DNA of 64,000 nt from Lojkania enalia (Eukaryota > Ascomycota > Dothideomycetes > Pleosporales), in contig ML986767.1 in the NCBI GenBank assembly GCA_010094045.1, forward strand, positions 32,883 through 96,882, written 5' to 3'. A model generated the notes under the pieces. The model had not been told where the DNA came from and did no database searches. It saw only the letters and a program-made list of their open reading frames with translations. The position numbers and the translations under genes are program-made. Of this stretch, positions 46,053-58,403 are shown piece by piece. Position 1 is the stretch's first letter, and each line of letters begins with the position of its first letter.

Positions 46053-47168
46053 TTAAAGCGTCACAACAACCTTTTTCGCACCGAATCCTTTCCAGGCAGT
46101 CTTTAAACCCTCCTGAATACCTTCAAGCCCCTTACTGACAACGTACGGTTCCGGGGTCGCTACATACTTCCCTTCCTGAAGGGCATCGGGCAAAAACCCT
46201 TCATATATTGCGCTTCCAACCTCGTTCTCCATTAAATCGTCACCCCAGATCATCTTCGATTCGACACCCTTGACCTTACACTTGAACCACGTCGACACGA
46301 AAAACAATATTAACGAAGAGACAAAAGAAACCATCTTGATCCCTTTGGGCGGAAGCTCGGCAGGCTGGGGAACGCTGGCTTGAGCGATAAATTTGCTTCC
46401 CGAAGACGCAGCTACGATGTCGATGCAAGGAGGCATGGAACCGTCACCGATGGCAATGGCGCCGGCACATTGCTTCCCCTTCAATGCGATGATGATATCG
46501 GGAACTACAGTTGGACTATGGTAGTCGAAGGCTTGGCTGGCGCCTAATTGGCTCATATAGGAAAAGTTCTTTGGCGAAGAGGTGGCGATGACATCGTAGC
46601 CGGCAGCGACGGCAAGCTGGACTGCATTCCTCCCCACGGCTGTCGAACCACCCCAGACGAGAAGTGTTTGGCCAGTCGAGCCTTTGGATGTCGTGGTGTT
46701 CGGGTGCCGGAGGGCAAGGTAATCCTTCATGAACAAGCCGCAAGCAGCGGTGGATAAACAGAGCGGAAGAACGCATGCATTCTCAAAGGTCATATACTCT
46801 GGAATCGGCGAGACGAGGTTCGTTCGCAATACGGCGTATTCTTGAAAGGCGCCCTCGCAGGACCGGTTGCTTCTCTTGTCCATACTGACAGCGTGGCCGA
46901 CAACGCGGTCATCAGGTTGAAAACGAGTGACCCCCAGCCCTACCTGCACTACTTCGCCGGCTACGTCGTCGCCCATTATGAATGGATACTGAACCCAGGA
47001 TGCAATCATCTTTCCCATGGTCTGTATCATATAATCCACCGGATTGAGGGCGACGGCGCGGACCTTGACTACGATTTCATTTTTCCCGGGTGGTGTATAA
47101 GGTGCCGATTTAATCTCTAATGGCTTATTCGGCGCTGGGATCCATGCTGCTCTGTTCGGAGGCGGCAT
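46053..47168 (-). CDS. MDR-family oxidoreductase (zinc-less alcohol dehydrogenase/enoyl reductase type)
   Basis: Single-exon gene of 371 aa, starting at the ATG of MPPPNRAAW. Medium-chain dehydrogenase/reductase architecture: a GroES-like N-terminal fold (NEIVVKVRAVALNPVDY, GDDVAGEVVQVG, FQPDDRVVG), then a Rossmann fold with WGGSTAVGRNAVQLAVAAGYDVIATSS and LGASQAFDYHSP for NAD(P)H, ending GFGAKKVVVTL. The structural-zinc cysteine cluster and catalytic zinc ligands are not evident, which places it with the quinone reductase/trans-enoyl reductase branch (including fungal CipB- and LovC-like proteins). No polyketide synthase is nearby, so a role in secondary metabolism is not supported here. Substrate unknown. 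Confidence 0.9.
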   Translation of the reverse strand: MPPPNRAAWIPAPNKPLEIKSAPYTPPGKNEIVVKVRAVALNPVDYMIQTMGKMIASWVQYPFIMGDDVAGEVVQVGLGVTRFQPDDRVVGHAVSMDKRSNRSCEGAFQEYAVLRTNLVSPIPEYMTFENACVLPLCLSTAACGLFMKDYLALRHPNTTTSKGSTGQTLLVWGGSTAVGRNAVQLAVAAGYDVIATSSPKNFSYMSQLGASQAFDYHSPTVVPDIIIALKGKQCAGAIAIGDGSMPPCIDIVAASSGSKFIAQASVPQPAELPPKGIKMVSFVSSLILFFVSTWFKCKVKGVESKMIWGDDLMENEVGSAIYEGFLPDALQEGKYVATPEPYVVSKGLEGIQEGLKTAWKGFGAKKVVVTL

Positions 47169-48259
47169 TTGCGATGGCTGATACCGACGCTTGAAAAACA
47201 AAGTCAGAATTCGTAGCGAAGAAGCACCAGAAAACTCAAAGGGGAAGGATAACTAAGCAATACAAACGGGGGTATATTTGTGCTTTTGAAATCCGAGGCA
47301 ATGGACGTAATGATAGAGTAGTTATATAGTCTCGCTGTTTAGTCTGGGTACTCAATCTGGTTAGCGCTCAATCCTCCGATCTAGCTCCAGCGGTCTAGCA
47401 TCACGGATCGGCGGGTTCAAAAATCTGTCCGGTCGCGGAACCGCCATCATTGTTGCTCCGTCACACGGGCAAAAGATACTATCCCTTGTCTAACATGAAT
47501 CTTCGGTTCTCAATAGATCTAGTGTCACTTGTACTAAGTCCCGCTACCAATTTTTTAGCCCGATCGGGCCAGACGCAAAAACGGCTTGGAACCGTGACCC
47601 CGGAATAATTGATTTATGGAAATGACGGTCCGTAGCATGTGAAATATGGGGATGATCAAATGCAGAAGAACGAGACGGAGTCAAGTTTTTTGATTCCGAA
47701 CCACGAATTCCAGCCAATTTAAGACTAGTTCTCGCACATAAGTTCCTCACAATAGTGGAACCCATTCGTGAGAGGAAAACCTGTCAACGTGCTGAAGGGC
47801 CACCAGTAATGAAGCCTACGGAAGCATGTAATTCAGCGTGGTATATTCGCCTCTCATTTCACGTGCTAGCTCATACAGATATCTCAACATTATTCGACGA
47901 GTCCCCATCTTCTATCTTAGGAAATACAGCTGTCGGCATGGCTATCGCGAGGACCCAATATCTAATAGACATGGAAGACTGTGACAGAGTTCTAGGTGTA
48001 CTGAAAACCTAGAAGAGCGTAGCTTGACGTTCGCCAACTCACCATCGCCCTAAAGCCGGCAGTAGATTGCGTGTCGGGGCACCCTGGCGAAGTCGATGCG
48101 GATGGTCTTCACGCTTGCTCTTGTCTAGTCGGAAATTCGCAGCACAGTAAAATTCAACAGTGCCTGATCTTGTTCGGTCCTCGCGCAGTGTGCAAGTATG
48201 CTCCATTCTTGCTAGATAATATGATATCTCTCTAAATTTTTCTTTCGCCCCAGTTCTCT
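47169..48259. other. Intergenic, no gene supported
   Basis: Between two minus-strand genes. A plus-strand frame of 85 codons (47755-48012) starts with GTG and has no family resemblance. Around 47360-47440, sequence containing GGGTTCAAAAATC and CCAGCGGTCTAGCA faintly recalls a decayed tRNA, but I could not fold it. Confidence 0.5.
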
Positions 48260-49680
48260 CTACGGACAAATTTCGCCGCTTGCTACATCCGTAATGACAA
48301 TTCCAAGGACCCCAACATTGACCAGGAAGAAGAAGATACTAGCAATCCACAAGCCGGGTACAAAGGTTGACTGGCCGAGGAATTCCAATTGATATCCCTG
48401 CTGCAGCCAGAAGAACTAATAAACATTAATTTTGGAACACCTTGGGGGAGACTGCAAGAGACATACTTGCCCAAGTACCCATAATACCAACGCAGTAATG
48501 CCGATGGGGCGAGAGCGAAGTAGGGTGGAGTCTGGGAGATAGAATGGGAGGAACATCATATACCAGAGGAAGTACTAAAAGAGCTTAACGAACAGAAAAG
48601 ATTCAGGAGCTGGCGCACCTACCTGGCTCGTGCAAACTTTATTGAAAGTCACAAAGGCAAATGTTTGGGCGAGCATGGTGGACGGCAGATTCTTCTTCGC
48701 TAGACTGAAGGGAATCATTACAAAACTGAGGAATATTTGAGGAATGAATGCTAGGCGTTCGAGTTCAAATGACGACGAAGCTACGAAGCCTAAGGTTGGC
48801 TTGGGGGACGAGTTCAGATATAGAAGGGTGTTGTATGGTGAAAAATTGTGCCGGTGATCAATGCGGATTAAGTGGTAGAGATAGCTGTGCTCGAGGAATG
48901 GGAATCCGTACCTATAGAAGTCAATAACGGTAGAAATCATTTACGTATTAGAACTCACACGCTATACATGATTACATTCAATCCCACAAAAGTAAGCAGG
49001 CTATAGAGCGCCAAGACTACCCTCTCCCGGTTGACGAAATGAACTGCTACAGTAGCAAAAGAATCGACCGGTTGAGGTTTGGATGTCTTGTGTTTACCAA
49101 TATGGTCATTATCTAGCCACCAAACAATGGATGCCGCGTAGATGAATGGGTAAATCTTGAAATGAACCGCAAATCCTAGGAGGGCGCCAGCTACTGCGAT
49201 GCGCTTCGCTAAAACTGCCCACAAGAGGGCAATGATGAAAACTCCTAGTAATCCTTCAGAGCTACCACGTGTACTGATAGTCGCCACCATGGGGTTGAGA
49301 AGCCAGATGCCTGCAAATTTGAGTGCCCGTTCCTGTGGCATATTCTGGTATGATCGGAGAATATGGTACATCATCCAACCAGCAATGATGTCGCCAACAG
49401 CAAAAAGAACCTTGCCAAACGAGAACCAGAAGCCAGGCCATGTAATAGGGTATATGAACCAGGCCAGGAGCGGCGTATATCGATACGTGTCCCTAGCGTA
49501 AGGAGACCGTCCTTGAGAAATGAAGCGTGCTGCATCAGTAAAGACGAAATAATCGATGTCGGTATACTTCATAGGCGAGAGCGCATCTTGAAATAAGCCA
49601 TAGATGAGGAATACCGCTCGTAGAAGTACAGCTACAGAGAACACAGCACGTGAGCTTCGAAAGAAAGATGATAGAGCCAT
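48260..49680 (-). CDS. gpi14: GPI mannosyltransferase I (Gpi14/PIG-M)
   Basis: ER-membrane enzyme that adds the first, alpha-1,4-linked mannose to the GPI precursor from dolichol-phosphate-mannose. Exons 49680-48959, 48911-48623, 48574-48467 and 48415-48260 give 424 aa, the family size. Signatures are the DXD-containing lumenal loop KYTDIDYFVFTDAARF close to the N-terminus, SPYARDTYRYTPLLAW, GIWLLNPMVATISTRGSSE, LLGFAVHFKIYPFIYA, FLEHSYLYHLIRIDHRHNFSPY, and TFVTFNKVCTSQYFLWY-type sequence created across the second splice (seen here as FVTFNKVCTSQ joined to YFLWYMMFLP). Many hydrophobic helices. It needs a PIG-X/Pbn1 partner, not encoded here. Mutants of this step are lethal or wall-defective in fungi. 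Confidence 0.96.
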
Positions 49681-49988
49681 AGGGGTTTAGTCCGAGCGCC
49701 AAACACTCGGGAAACGCGATTGAAAGGAAGGGATAAGTCGCAAACACGAAGGTTAGGTTGCGTAAATGTAACTAAGTCTATATGAAATCAGAATTAGCAT
49801 GGATAAAGCCACAGCGATGCCAGCCGTGAAGAGTGCAATAGAGGGTGTGGCTTGTCGCTATTTAGGAGGAAGTCTAGCCGAGAGGAAGCTAATCCTATAG
49901 AAGGCAACCGTTCACGTGTTCTACTTTCTAGCCATTCTCGGTTGTTTGCTTGACGTTGTTCTCATAACTAGAGCCTGCCCACTAACTC
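49681..49988. other. Divergent promoter between gpi14 and TRAX
   Basis: About 0.3 kb separates the two divergently transcribed start codons, so both promoters must share it. I see no clear TATA box and no open frame of note. Confidence 0.6.
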
Positions 49989-50974
49989 ATGGGTCAGAAA
50001 CGAACACGCGACGGAGCTATGGCGGAGGCCAAGCAGGAGCAGCCCTCTTCTCCATACGTACCCATGTTCGAAAATTTTCGGATAGAATTGGACGAACATC
50101 ATGATCGACGTGAGAGGATCATAAAAGCAAGCCGAGACATCACCGCGTCTAGTAAGAAGATGTGGGCAACTCAATTCAAGTCTGCCATATATGATGGGCT
50201 AATTCTAGTTCCAGAATATTCACATTGCAGAGGTCGCCTCTTAAGCCCTTGGCTATGTGAGACTCGCTGACATGAATCAGAATCCGGAATGTGGGTGTAT
50301 CCTTGCCAGAGTTTGCCGTGAAGAATAACGCCCAGTACTGGAAAACAATCGAAACACAGTATAAAGCCGTCTCCGCCGACCTTAGAGGCATCAACGCTTA
50401 CCGGTATCGGCAAATTACCTGGGGAAATCAAGAGTTCATGGAGTCACTCTGCTTCCAACATTACCTCGAAACGCAGACTCTAATCTCATATGATGAAGCC
50501 AAGATGCATATAGCCAGTATGAGTGGCGAAGCTGGCCCGGTCCTTCTCACTCCTGAGGATTACATACTTGGCATCTTTGACATGATCGGGGAGTTGATGC
50601 GTTTCTCAATCACGTCTATGGCTACAAACGGGACATTGCCCACCGGCAAGCCAAACAAGAACAAGAGATTCAAACAGGCGGTGTCTGAAGACCAGGACGA
50701 AAAGATAGATATTGACAGCCCATTAAGCGAGGATGTGGAATCAAGGAGCGTATTGGACGATCTTAGGGAACTCCGGCTCTGCCTTGAAATGCTTGATGTT
50801 CCGCGAACATCGAAGTTCTATGATGATGTCGAAAAGAAGATGGGTGTTATGCGCGAGTGCGTCGACAAGGTCGAGAAAGCGTTGTACAGTCTCACGGTTC
50901 GAGGGAAAGAGAGACCGAAAGGGTGGAATCCGGATGTCAAGGAGGGTGAGAAGGACACTGTCGAAAGTCGCTGA
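49989..50974 (+). CDS. Translin-associated factor X (TRAX)
   Basis: Partner of translin in the C3PO ribonuclease complex. Exons 49989-50161, 50215-50232 (only 18 nt) and 50281-50974 give 294 aa. The micro-exon restores the family core SKKIIFTLQRIRN, which neither flanking exon encodes alone. Other TRAX features are the basic N-terminus, MFENFRIELDEHHDRRERIIKASRDITASSKK, AYRYRQITWGNQEFMESLCFQHYL, and LLTPEDYILGIFDMIGELMRFSITSM, which includes the acidic helix contributing metal ligands in C3PO (E-x-x-x-E pattern), then DLRELRLCLEMLD. The C-terminal tail is lysine/glutamate-rich. Translin itself is not in this window. Confidence 0.94.
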
Positions 50975-51539
50975 AAAGTTTTGTACTGCAAGTCGATGAT
51001 GCGAATATGCAGAGAGATCCGAATCCAATTTTCTGCAGTAGGCCGTAATGTCACGCGGAATAGTTGCTTTTAATGACACGAGGTATGCATATAAGGAAAT
51101 CTACCCTAAGATGCCTGAATTGTGAATGACGATCCATATGCTGGTGCATTTGCCAATGTGGCGGTGGATGCTGCGCCACATGAATGGGGAGAGTTGCCGA
51201 TGATATCCCACCTAGGTGGTCCGAGCCAGATGACGAGGAAGCCTTCAACTTCACCTCGACACATGCACGCTTTCATAAAGATCGCACCATGGTCCGTCGC
51301 ACGGTGTCGAAACCCTCGCTCGCTCATCCTTTGCAACAAGCCCTCTCGCTCACCATGTTCGCACCTTGACTCCCGGCGACACAAATGGATTGTTCTGACG
51401 CCCAACAAAGTCATAGTTGAGAACGTCCCTTCGCCGTGTACCTAGGTGGGCATCCTTAGCCCGATATATTACCACCATATCTACCCACATTCCACAACCA
51501 CACCGAAAGCCTACAGGCTCGCCACCACCGTGCATAACG
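50975..51539. other. Intergenic, no gene seen
   Basis: 3' flank of TRAX and promoter of the PIN-domain gene. The frame of the downstream gene stays open to about 51417 without an ATG, so translation is placed at 51540. Frames at 51106-51445 on both strands overlap and look random. Confidence 0.5.
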
Positions 51540-52980
51540 ATGCGCCGCAACCAGTACCCGCTGCGGCCCAAGGCTGACGATGCTCGTATGCGCCAGCCCG
51601 AGCCACTAGTCCTACCGCAGCGGAAAGTCTTCAACTGTATCGTCGACGACACGGCTTTGATAGCCGGCGGCAAGCTGAGCACCCGCGATGGCATCCGCAA
51701 GTGGGTGTATCAGGGCGCCATTCGCCTATTCGTGCCACTGTACAGTAAGTCTATGCCCCGAAACCACGACTCGGCTCTAGCTCACAGCGCCTATAGCTCT
51801 TAGCCAGCTCCACCGCATCGCGCATGGGACCGAGCGGGTCAGCGCCGATGCCAAAGAAGCCCAGACGTGGCTTGACGAGGTTACGTCCAGGGACGACCCG
51901 GTCGGCGTCTACATTGAGAACCCCGATGAAGTATACAGCACTTGGGAGGAGGTAGAGAAGTTCTTGTTGCCGGAGACTCTCTTATCGATAGACGATACGG
52001 AATCTGAAGAGGAGGACTATAATGAGGATCTAGAGAATTCTTTCAATGCCTTAGACGTGTCGGACGAGACCTCGATGAGCTCCTCGCATAGCCTGGAAGA
52101 TCCGCCGAAGACACCGCAGTCTCCGAAGTCTGCCTTTTCTACTGGGAGCTACAAATACCAGAATGGGACATCGTTCAACAAGAAAGCGAAGGTTCTGTCT
52201 TTAGACTCGCCAGATCGCACAGCCCGCAATAGCGTAGAATTCAACCGGCCCGAGAAGTCACCCAAGGGCTCTATTCCCCCATACCTTCGACCGTTGTTCA
52301 ATCATACCCTATGGAGGATTCATAACGATAGCAAGAGCAATCCTGCTGCAGCGCTTGAGTCTTTCATCCTCCTCACAAACGATCCTACGAAGCAGCAGCT
52401 CGCTCAGAAATTCGGTATCCGAGCTAAGCGTCTAGACCAGCTCCGTGATGCTGTTGGCCGCGAGGATCGAGAATACAAAAATCGCCTAACCGTCTACAAG
52501 ATGGAAACCGAAGGCGCCAAGCCCCGCGTCGTTGCCCCAAAGGCCTTCCCAGAACAACCTGCTATAGATAGGCCCAAATCCAGTCATAGCAAAGAAGAGG
52601 AGAAAGAGGATGAGATTGGATCGGACGAGGATGTTGTACTTCTAAAGCGAGCCCCGCGTGGACCACAGGCGCAGACCGCGAATAATCAGCGTGTCTTGGA
52701 TCCCAATGACTTCGGACGTGCTAACCAGCACTACGGAGGTCGTGGAGGTCGTGGAGGAATTGGTGGACCCCGTGGTCGTGGTGGAACACCCCGTGGCCGA
52801 GGAGGATTTGTCCCTCGCGGAGCTTACACCCCCCCAACCCAACAATTCCGTCCACCCCCCGCACCTACTACTTCCCGTACTGACCCAAACCAGCCCATAG
52901 ATCCAGATTCATTTGCTCGTCCGATGCCTCGAGCCAGCAACGTGCGCGGGACTCGAAGAAAGTTGTGGGAACCGAACTAA
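51540..52980 (+). CDS. PIN-domain-like protein with RGG C-terminus
   Basis: Predicted 462 aa from exons 51540-51744 and 51797-52980. The N-terminal 150 residues resemble a PIN nuclease fold: VFNCIVDDTALIAGGK with the first acidic residues, DGIRKWVYQGAIRLFVPLYTLSQLHRI, and an acidic cluster near DVYIENPDE-type sequence (read as GVYIENPDEVYSTW). The middle is acidic and Ser/Pro-rich (EEEDYNEDLENSF), followed by a helical block (YLRPLFNHTLWRIHNDSKSNPAAALESFILLTND). The last quarter has RGG/RGR repeats (GGRGGRGG, RGRGGTPRGRGG), typical of RNA binding. Likely RNA metabolism. Yeast Nmd4 is another PIN protein tied to mRNA decay, but orthology is not shown here. Confidence 0.8.
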
Positions 52981-53960
52981 TTGAAATCGAGAAGCGTCAA
53001 CAGCGATGCTCAAAGTGCCATTTCCTCGAACTACTGCGCTCTTGCGCATGGACCCTTGAGAGCTCAACAGCGCAGCGACTAAGATCAAGCGGCTGAAAGC
53101 TGCCGGACGTTAGCTGCGATTATGGATCTACTGTAGAGGCTCCAAATCTCCAATTCAGCCAGAATTGATGACATGTATATGATCTTCTTGCTGTGGGAAG
53201 CAGGAATGCGGGACAATGTCTGGCGTGTTTTGATCCGTACTGCGCTCATGGTTTTTTTCTCCACAGATTGCTCCGGCAGAAGTGGTAATTGGTGCAAATG
53301 GCGATCTCTTATTCATGAGTCTTAATGATCATAGGTAGGCGGGTGGGATGCATAGGAGAGGTCTCAAATAGTGTCTCAGATTGCTACTTTCATTCAATTG
53401 TATCTGTTCTATGGATATATGCATATCTCAATTACGACAATGGACTTTTTCTCTGACTCTGCTCCGCCGATGCCCCTCAGACAGTGCATTGTTCCTTATA
53501 ATGGGCAAATTCCAGATGCACTAGCTAGGTATAATTTCTAATTTAGCCCCTAGCGGTGATACTAATTATGTTGTAGTTGTTCTCGACCTACACCTCTCTC
53601 CGTGAAGCCGGTATTACTGCTCTTCTAGATCTCTGTGCTTGCTGGAATATCTCCTGGCTAAAATGCTTCAGAGTGCTCAATGAACACAACTACGACTAAA
53701 AACGGATTCTAACGTACAACCTTCACACCATATCGTCTAGTGTAATTCCTACGGCGATGACACCATACCATGTCTACTAGTGGATAACTAAGATAATGGA
53801 GATGGCTACTGCTAGAGCTCCTACAACAGACCCGAATCTGACTGCGGATCCGGTGAGGCAGGCGAGGCTAATGCAATGCTAGAGTGGCCACTACTAAATA
53901 AGGGGAGCCCAGCTCCTGCAATGCTTGAGTGTTGGCCATTGTGTAGTTCGCTAACTTTAC

Positions 53961-54030
53961 TGTGTTTGGTGGATTTTGAGCGGGTTTTGTGCAGGGATTT
54001 TTGGTGGTTTTGCGAGGGTTGTGATGGAGG
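53961..54030 (+). repeat. Degenerate minisatellite, TTTTGTGCAGGG-type unit
   Basis: Six 11-12 bp units in a row: TGTGTTTGGTGG, ATTTTGAGCGGG, TTTTGTGCAGGG, ATTTTTGGTGG, TTTTGCGAGGG, TTGTGATGGAGG. The core TTGTGCAGGGATT is shared exactly with the array at 30968-31010. Confidence 0.55.
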
Positions 54031-57000
54031 GTGGGGGAGCCTCCGGCATCCATATCTACCTATTTGTGTTTTCTTTTTTGGAAGCTCACCAAACATGTAC
54101 CAGAGCTCCGCCTGTTCTATGACACAACATCTGTAGCGCGTGATTATTATCAGTTGTGTTATTGTATCGTCAGTTGAGGGAATCCAGAAGACTTCATGCT
54201 AATTCAATAAAGTTGATACACTGAGGAGAAAGGCTGAGGTTGAACAATAGGGGCAAGCTCAATGGGCACGGCTGCTGCAGATGTTAGGAGTTCCAGAAGA
54301 TACCATGAGACATACTGGCTTTAAAACTAGTTGTAGAATGCAGCACAAAGGCATAATAGGAGCAGGTCGCCATCTTAGTGAGAATTGAAAGAGAGGGCGC
54401 AGCCACAGCATGCCTGACTAATATCAACGTCCGAAGTGGTCGTTTTCTTCTGAGGTACAAAATAGTGTTTAATTCTAGAGACCAGAGTAGATTCTCTGGC
54501 TTTATATCGGCGCGTTATCAATTTTTACCATTGTAGTTGCAACCTTCCATTATTATAACCTTCCGTCTCCCCGTCTAGACTAACCCGTCCTTCAACCTGC
54601 CTGGCCATATGCCGTTTAGGCTCATCTCTCCCGAGATTTGGAGGAAATTACATTTATACGATTTACGTAGACGAATTAATTTAGCTTTGAAACGGAGGAC
54701 CACCAGATTGAAGTGATAGTAGCTCGTAGGGACCGGGTGGCGTTTGTTGCAGTGGAGGCATACACGTGATGATAAACATGCTAAAATTTTGCCGTGACAA
54801 CGCTCTCTTCATCTATTGGATTAGGGAAGCCGTGATAAATGGTAGGCAGGCTCTCGAGAAGGGCGTTCCGAAATCATGCTATTGTGAAAACATAAAAAGT
54901 CATCTACTCCTCCAGGGCCGCAGCCTCCTAGTAGTAGGACCACAACTCCTTGAGTTCCAATAGACAGTCAAATGCATGTTAACTTCTGATTGGACTACGA
55001 GCTTCCATATAACACATTTTACAATAGGGAATGTGCATCATTCGCCGTTCAAGGTAGCCGAGAAGTCTATGGGCGGACACCTCCTATAGAGTGCATCCCT
55101 TCCGGCAGCATATGACATAATCAGTCCGCTATGGCCCGTCAAGGATCCCTATGGCGCCAGAATTGTTGTGCAACTTTGAGTTGGTGCGTATTTAGCAGTT
55201 TTCACGATATGATTACTTGTCCAACGGGATATCTTTTCATAGTATGTCCTATAGAACGCAAATGCTGCTCGAATCCGTTTTTACCTATTTTCCTTTTCGT
55301 GTACCTATGCATTTTTGCGCGTAGGCGACAACTAATGTGGTAGAACCTTAATGCCATGGCTCCTGGAGTCCTGGCAAAACATTGACCACGCAGACTCCTG
55401 GTATTGTTGAACTCGTATCTTTCTCTCCCTACCCACACCACTACGCCGGGAGCCGTGTTGAATACCAATACAGCATCCCGATGACAACCACATGTCTCCA
55501 AGTATTCACCTCTTAATATTCTTTTCTCTCCGCACTAAATGATGGCCCGGAGGAACCCCATCCTAAGCTACAACGCCCCGATGACGACCCAAAGAAGGAT
55601 AGGGGTCTCCGAAGGACGTCAGCGAATGTGAGGAGCCCTCGGCCCTTGATAAATTCATCACGAACTTGCTTTAGATCGCCCCATTACTACGGAAAGCTTC
55701 CGGCTGGAGACTGCGGGGCGTGCCGTCTCTGTTTCTGACCAGCGCGGCGCTCAGCCTTCGGGACCACAGACTGCTGATAGCAAAAAAGAGGTCTACAACG
55801 CATAGCAGCTTTCAGAGATAGAACATACAAGCTCTAGAGGCCTATCGCATCTCCAGTATGTACTGTTCAGCAGTCCTGTTACCGTGTGCTTTGCCGATCC
55901 AATTCTCTCCCTCCTTCCATTCCCCTCCCCTTCCCCGCTACCGAGGTCCGATAGCATTAGGCGGTCATCTATGACAGCGGTAAGGAAATCGTTCATTGCC
56001 ATCGTGCAATAGTTTCGGCAGCCTAGCATTGCTCAATGGACGCACGGTATGCCATTCGGATAAACAAGCTGCTTGGAATGCGGCCCTTGTCATCGGCGGA
56101 TGCGTCTCCAGGCTCAGGCGCACAATGCATTTCTTGAAGGCATTTGAATACTTTCGAAACTCCCCATAGAACTTAAATTATATGGGAAGCCACTTCTCAG
56201 TCTAGGAAACTGAAAGAACCCCCGGTATGCTGCACGGGTTGATTAGGATGGCTAAGCAGCTCTGCCTACTCCTCAACATCCTGATATTAGAAATTATAAT
56301 ACTTTATGTGCCGGGGACAATCCACTCTTATATTACGCCGGCACTCTGCGGTTTGACGGCCTCCAATTTCGACCGACAAACGCACCTAGTCCCTTTGAGA
56401 AATAGAGACCGACCAGGTGGAAGTGGGGATGTAGAACGAGGAAAAGAATTGCGGGAACCAATTGTGGAGGATAATCAATAGAACTATTGAAGCAGAAAAG
56501 AAGGGTGAAAAGCAGTCTGGAAGATATTTTGACCAAGGTTGAAGGTGGCAATAACTTTACAAATCATCGAATATAGAGTCGCTATGGGAAAGCTCCTTCG
56601 AAAGGGACTCGAACAATACGAAAGGATCGAATCAATCAAAAGAATAATTTAATGGATATTACGGACATATGAGACATTCTGGAAAAGAGAAAGTGTCGGA
56701 AAAGGTTGCGCGTGTCCGAGGCTAGAAAGGAACAGCCTCTAGGAATCGACTGACCGATAGACGGTCACCGTTTGGATTGGGCCCTGCATTCGATGCCCAT
56801 TCGCAGTTAACAGTGTCGAGAATAGTAACCAAGAGCGTACAAGAAATTAAGTCTGTGACCAGACCCAGTATGGACGCAGCGCATAGCCATCCATCGGAGT
56901 TCTGTCCTGCACAAGGTCCCGACGTCGTGGACGCGAAGGCTAGTGGATGGGTCCAATCATATTGAAGGAGCGAGAAGACTATGCGTTCCCATATAATACC

Positions 57001-58386
57001 GTATCAAACCAGAGGCCGAGATTGACGCTGCCAAAACGGACGAGGGTAAGCTATTGAGCCCCCTCTCCCACGACTCGACTCGGGCCACGATCGAGTCTAG
57101 TAATTTTGCCCCTTCATATTATCGTCCGCCTATTTAATGACGTTCTCAATCATCCAATTATTCTTCCGTTCGTCCTACTTGTGAGGTACACCCAAAAGGG
57201 GAATCCAGTCATGATGATCCCCCAGAACGACCTTGTCCCAGGACACCTAGACGAAGCGTCTCAACCAACGATCCTAGGCTCCCATTACTTTGATAGCATA
57301 AGGTCACAGGATAGGGGTTTGGAAGTAATACTAGGTCCTAAATTGATGGAAGTAGGGCGGGCTTCACCAAATAAATTGGAATAAAGACAGGCACACAACC
57401 TGGCCGCCGTCCTACATAGATACCGGCTATGGAGACGCGGCAACTCAGAGTAGCCGATTAAAAGTCTAGACTCGTAATCTCTCCTGCCTTAAAATTGTGT
57501 GGAGACCCGGAAACGTCCCGGGTTACGACTGGTCAACATTGGGCCTCTGTTGGGATTCGAATAGCTAGTCATGCGGAAAACTGGGATCAAGAATGATGTG
57601 GAGTATCGCCAATAACCCTCGCGAAAGCGACTCTAATGGCTGAAATCTCTGACAACGTATTAATCGGTTAGCCTAGGATAGCTATCCACTTATATTCTGG
57701 ACGGTTCGCTTATAACCGATGCGCCAGAATCCTAGAAGGTGAATACATGCGAGCATCGATTCCTATTTATCCTAGCCCGCCGGTTGCGTCATGGTTGAAC
57801 TCATGCTTCCACAGTCCTTATTCCTAGACGAGTCAAACGTTGACTAGTCGATCAAGATGGCAAAATTTGTCGGAATGCAGGCCGGGATCAAAGTCAGACA
57901 ATAAATCCAAATGATGCGGTACAGAATTCCCGCATGTCGTACCATTCTTGTTCTAATGGACTTCGCCGACGTGGTCAATTGGCGTGATAACTTTTCTATA
58001 GTAGCCCATTAGGGGACGCACACGACATGATGGATCGATAGTTGAGGATTCGGTTATATGCCGTTAATGAGAACAAAATTTCAGGGTGAAATCCAAATTG
58101 CGTGGAAACAGACTCGTCCGGATGTTTATGAGTGTTAGACCTCGCTATCCGAATGAGAAGGCGAACATCCCGGATAGAATGGAAAGGTCTATCTAAAGAC
58201 AACTAAACACCCAACTCAGAGCCTCTTGAGGTTAGCGAAGATGCAAAGATATCATCCTAAGAGCTAAACAACTCACAGAACCTCCTTCTACATGTAGCCT
58301 TTAAGAGTAGACCTGGCATACGGTAATCGTACCATTGGAATATCCAAGCTTCATAAGGGCGTCTGGAATACTAAACCATCTGATCC

Positions 58387-58403
58387 AAAAAAAAAAAAAA
58401 AAA
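58387..58403 (+). repeat. (A)17 homopolymer
   Basis: Seventeen consecutive A residues in gene-poor sequence. Could be a retroposition tail or a simple slippage repeat; no target-site duplication was recognised. Confidence 0.8.

Noticed and set aside
46053..47168. MDR oxidoreductase as part of a polyketide cluster (LovC-like trans-enoyl reductase)
   Set aside because: No polyketide synthase, peptide synthetase or tailoring genes are nearby; adjacent genes are housekeeping.
47360..47440. Possible tRNA at 47.4 kb
   Set aside because: A GGGTTCAAAAATC T-loop-like element is present, but acceptor and anticodon stems do not pair and the A-box is imperfect.
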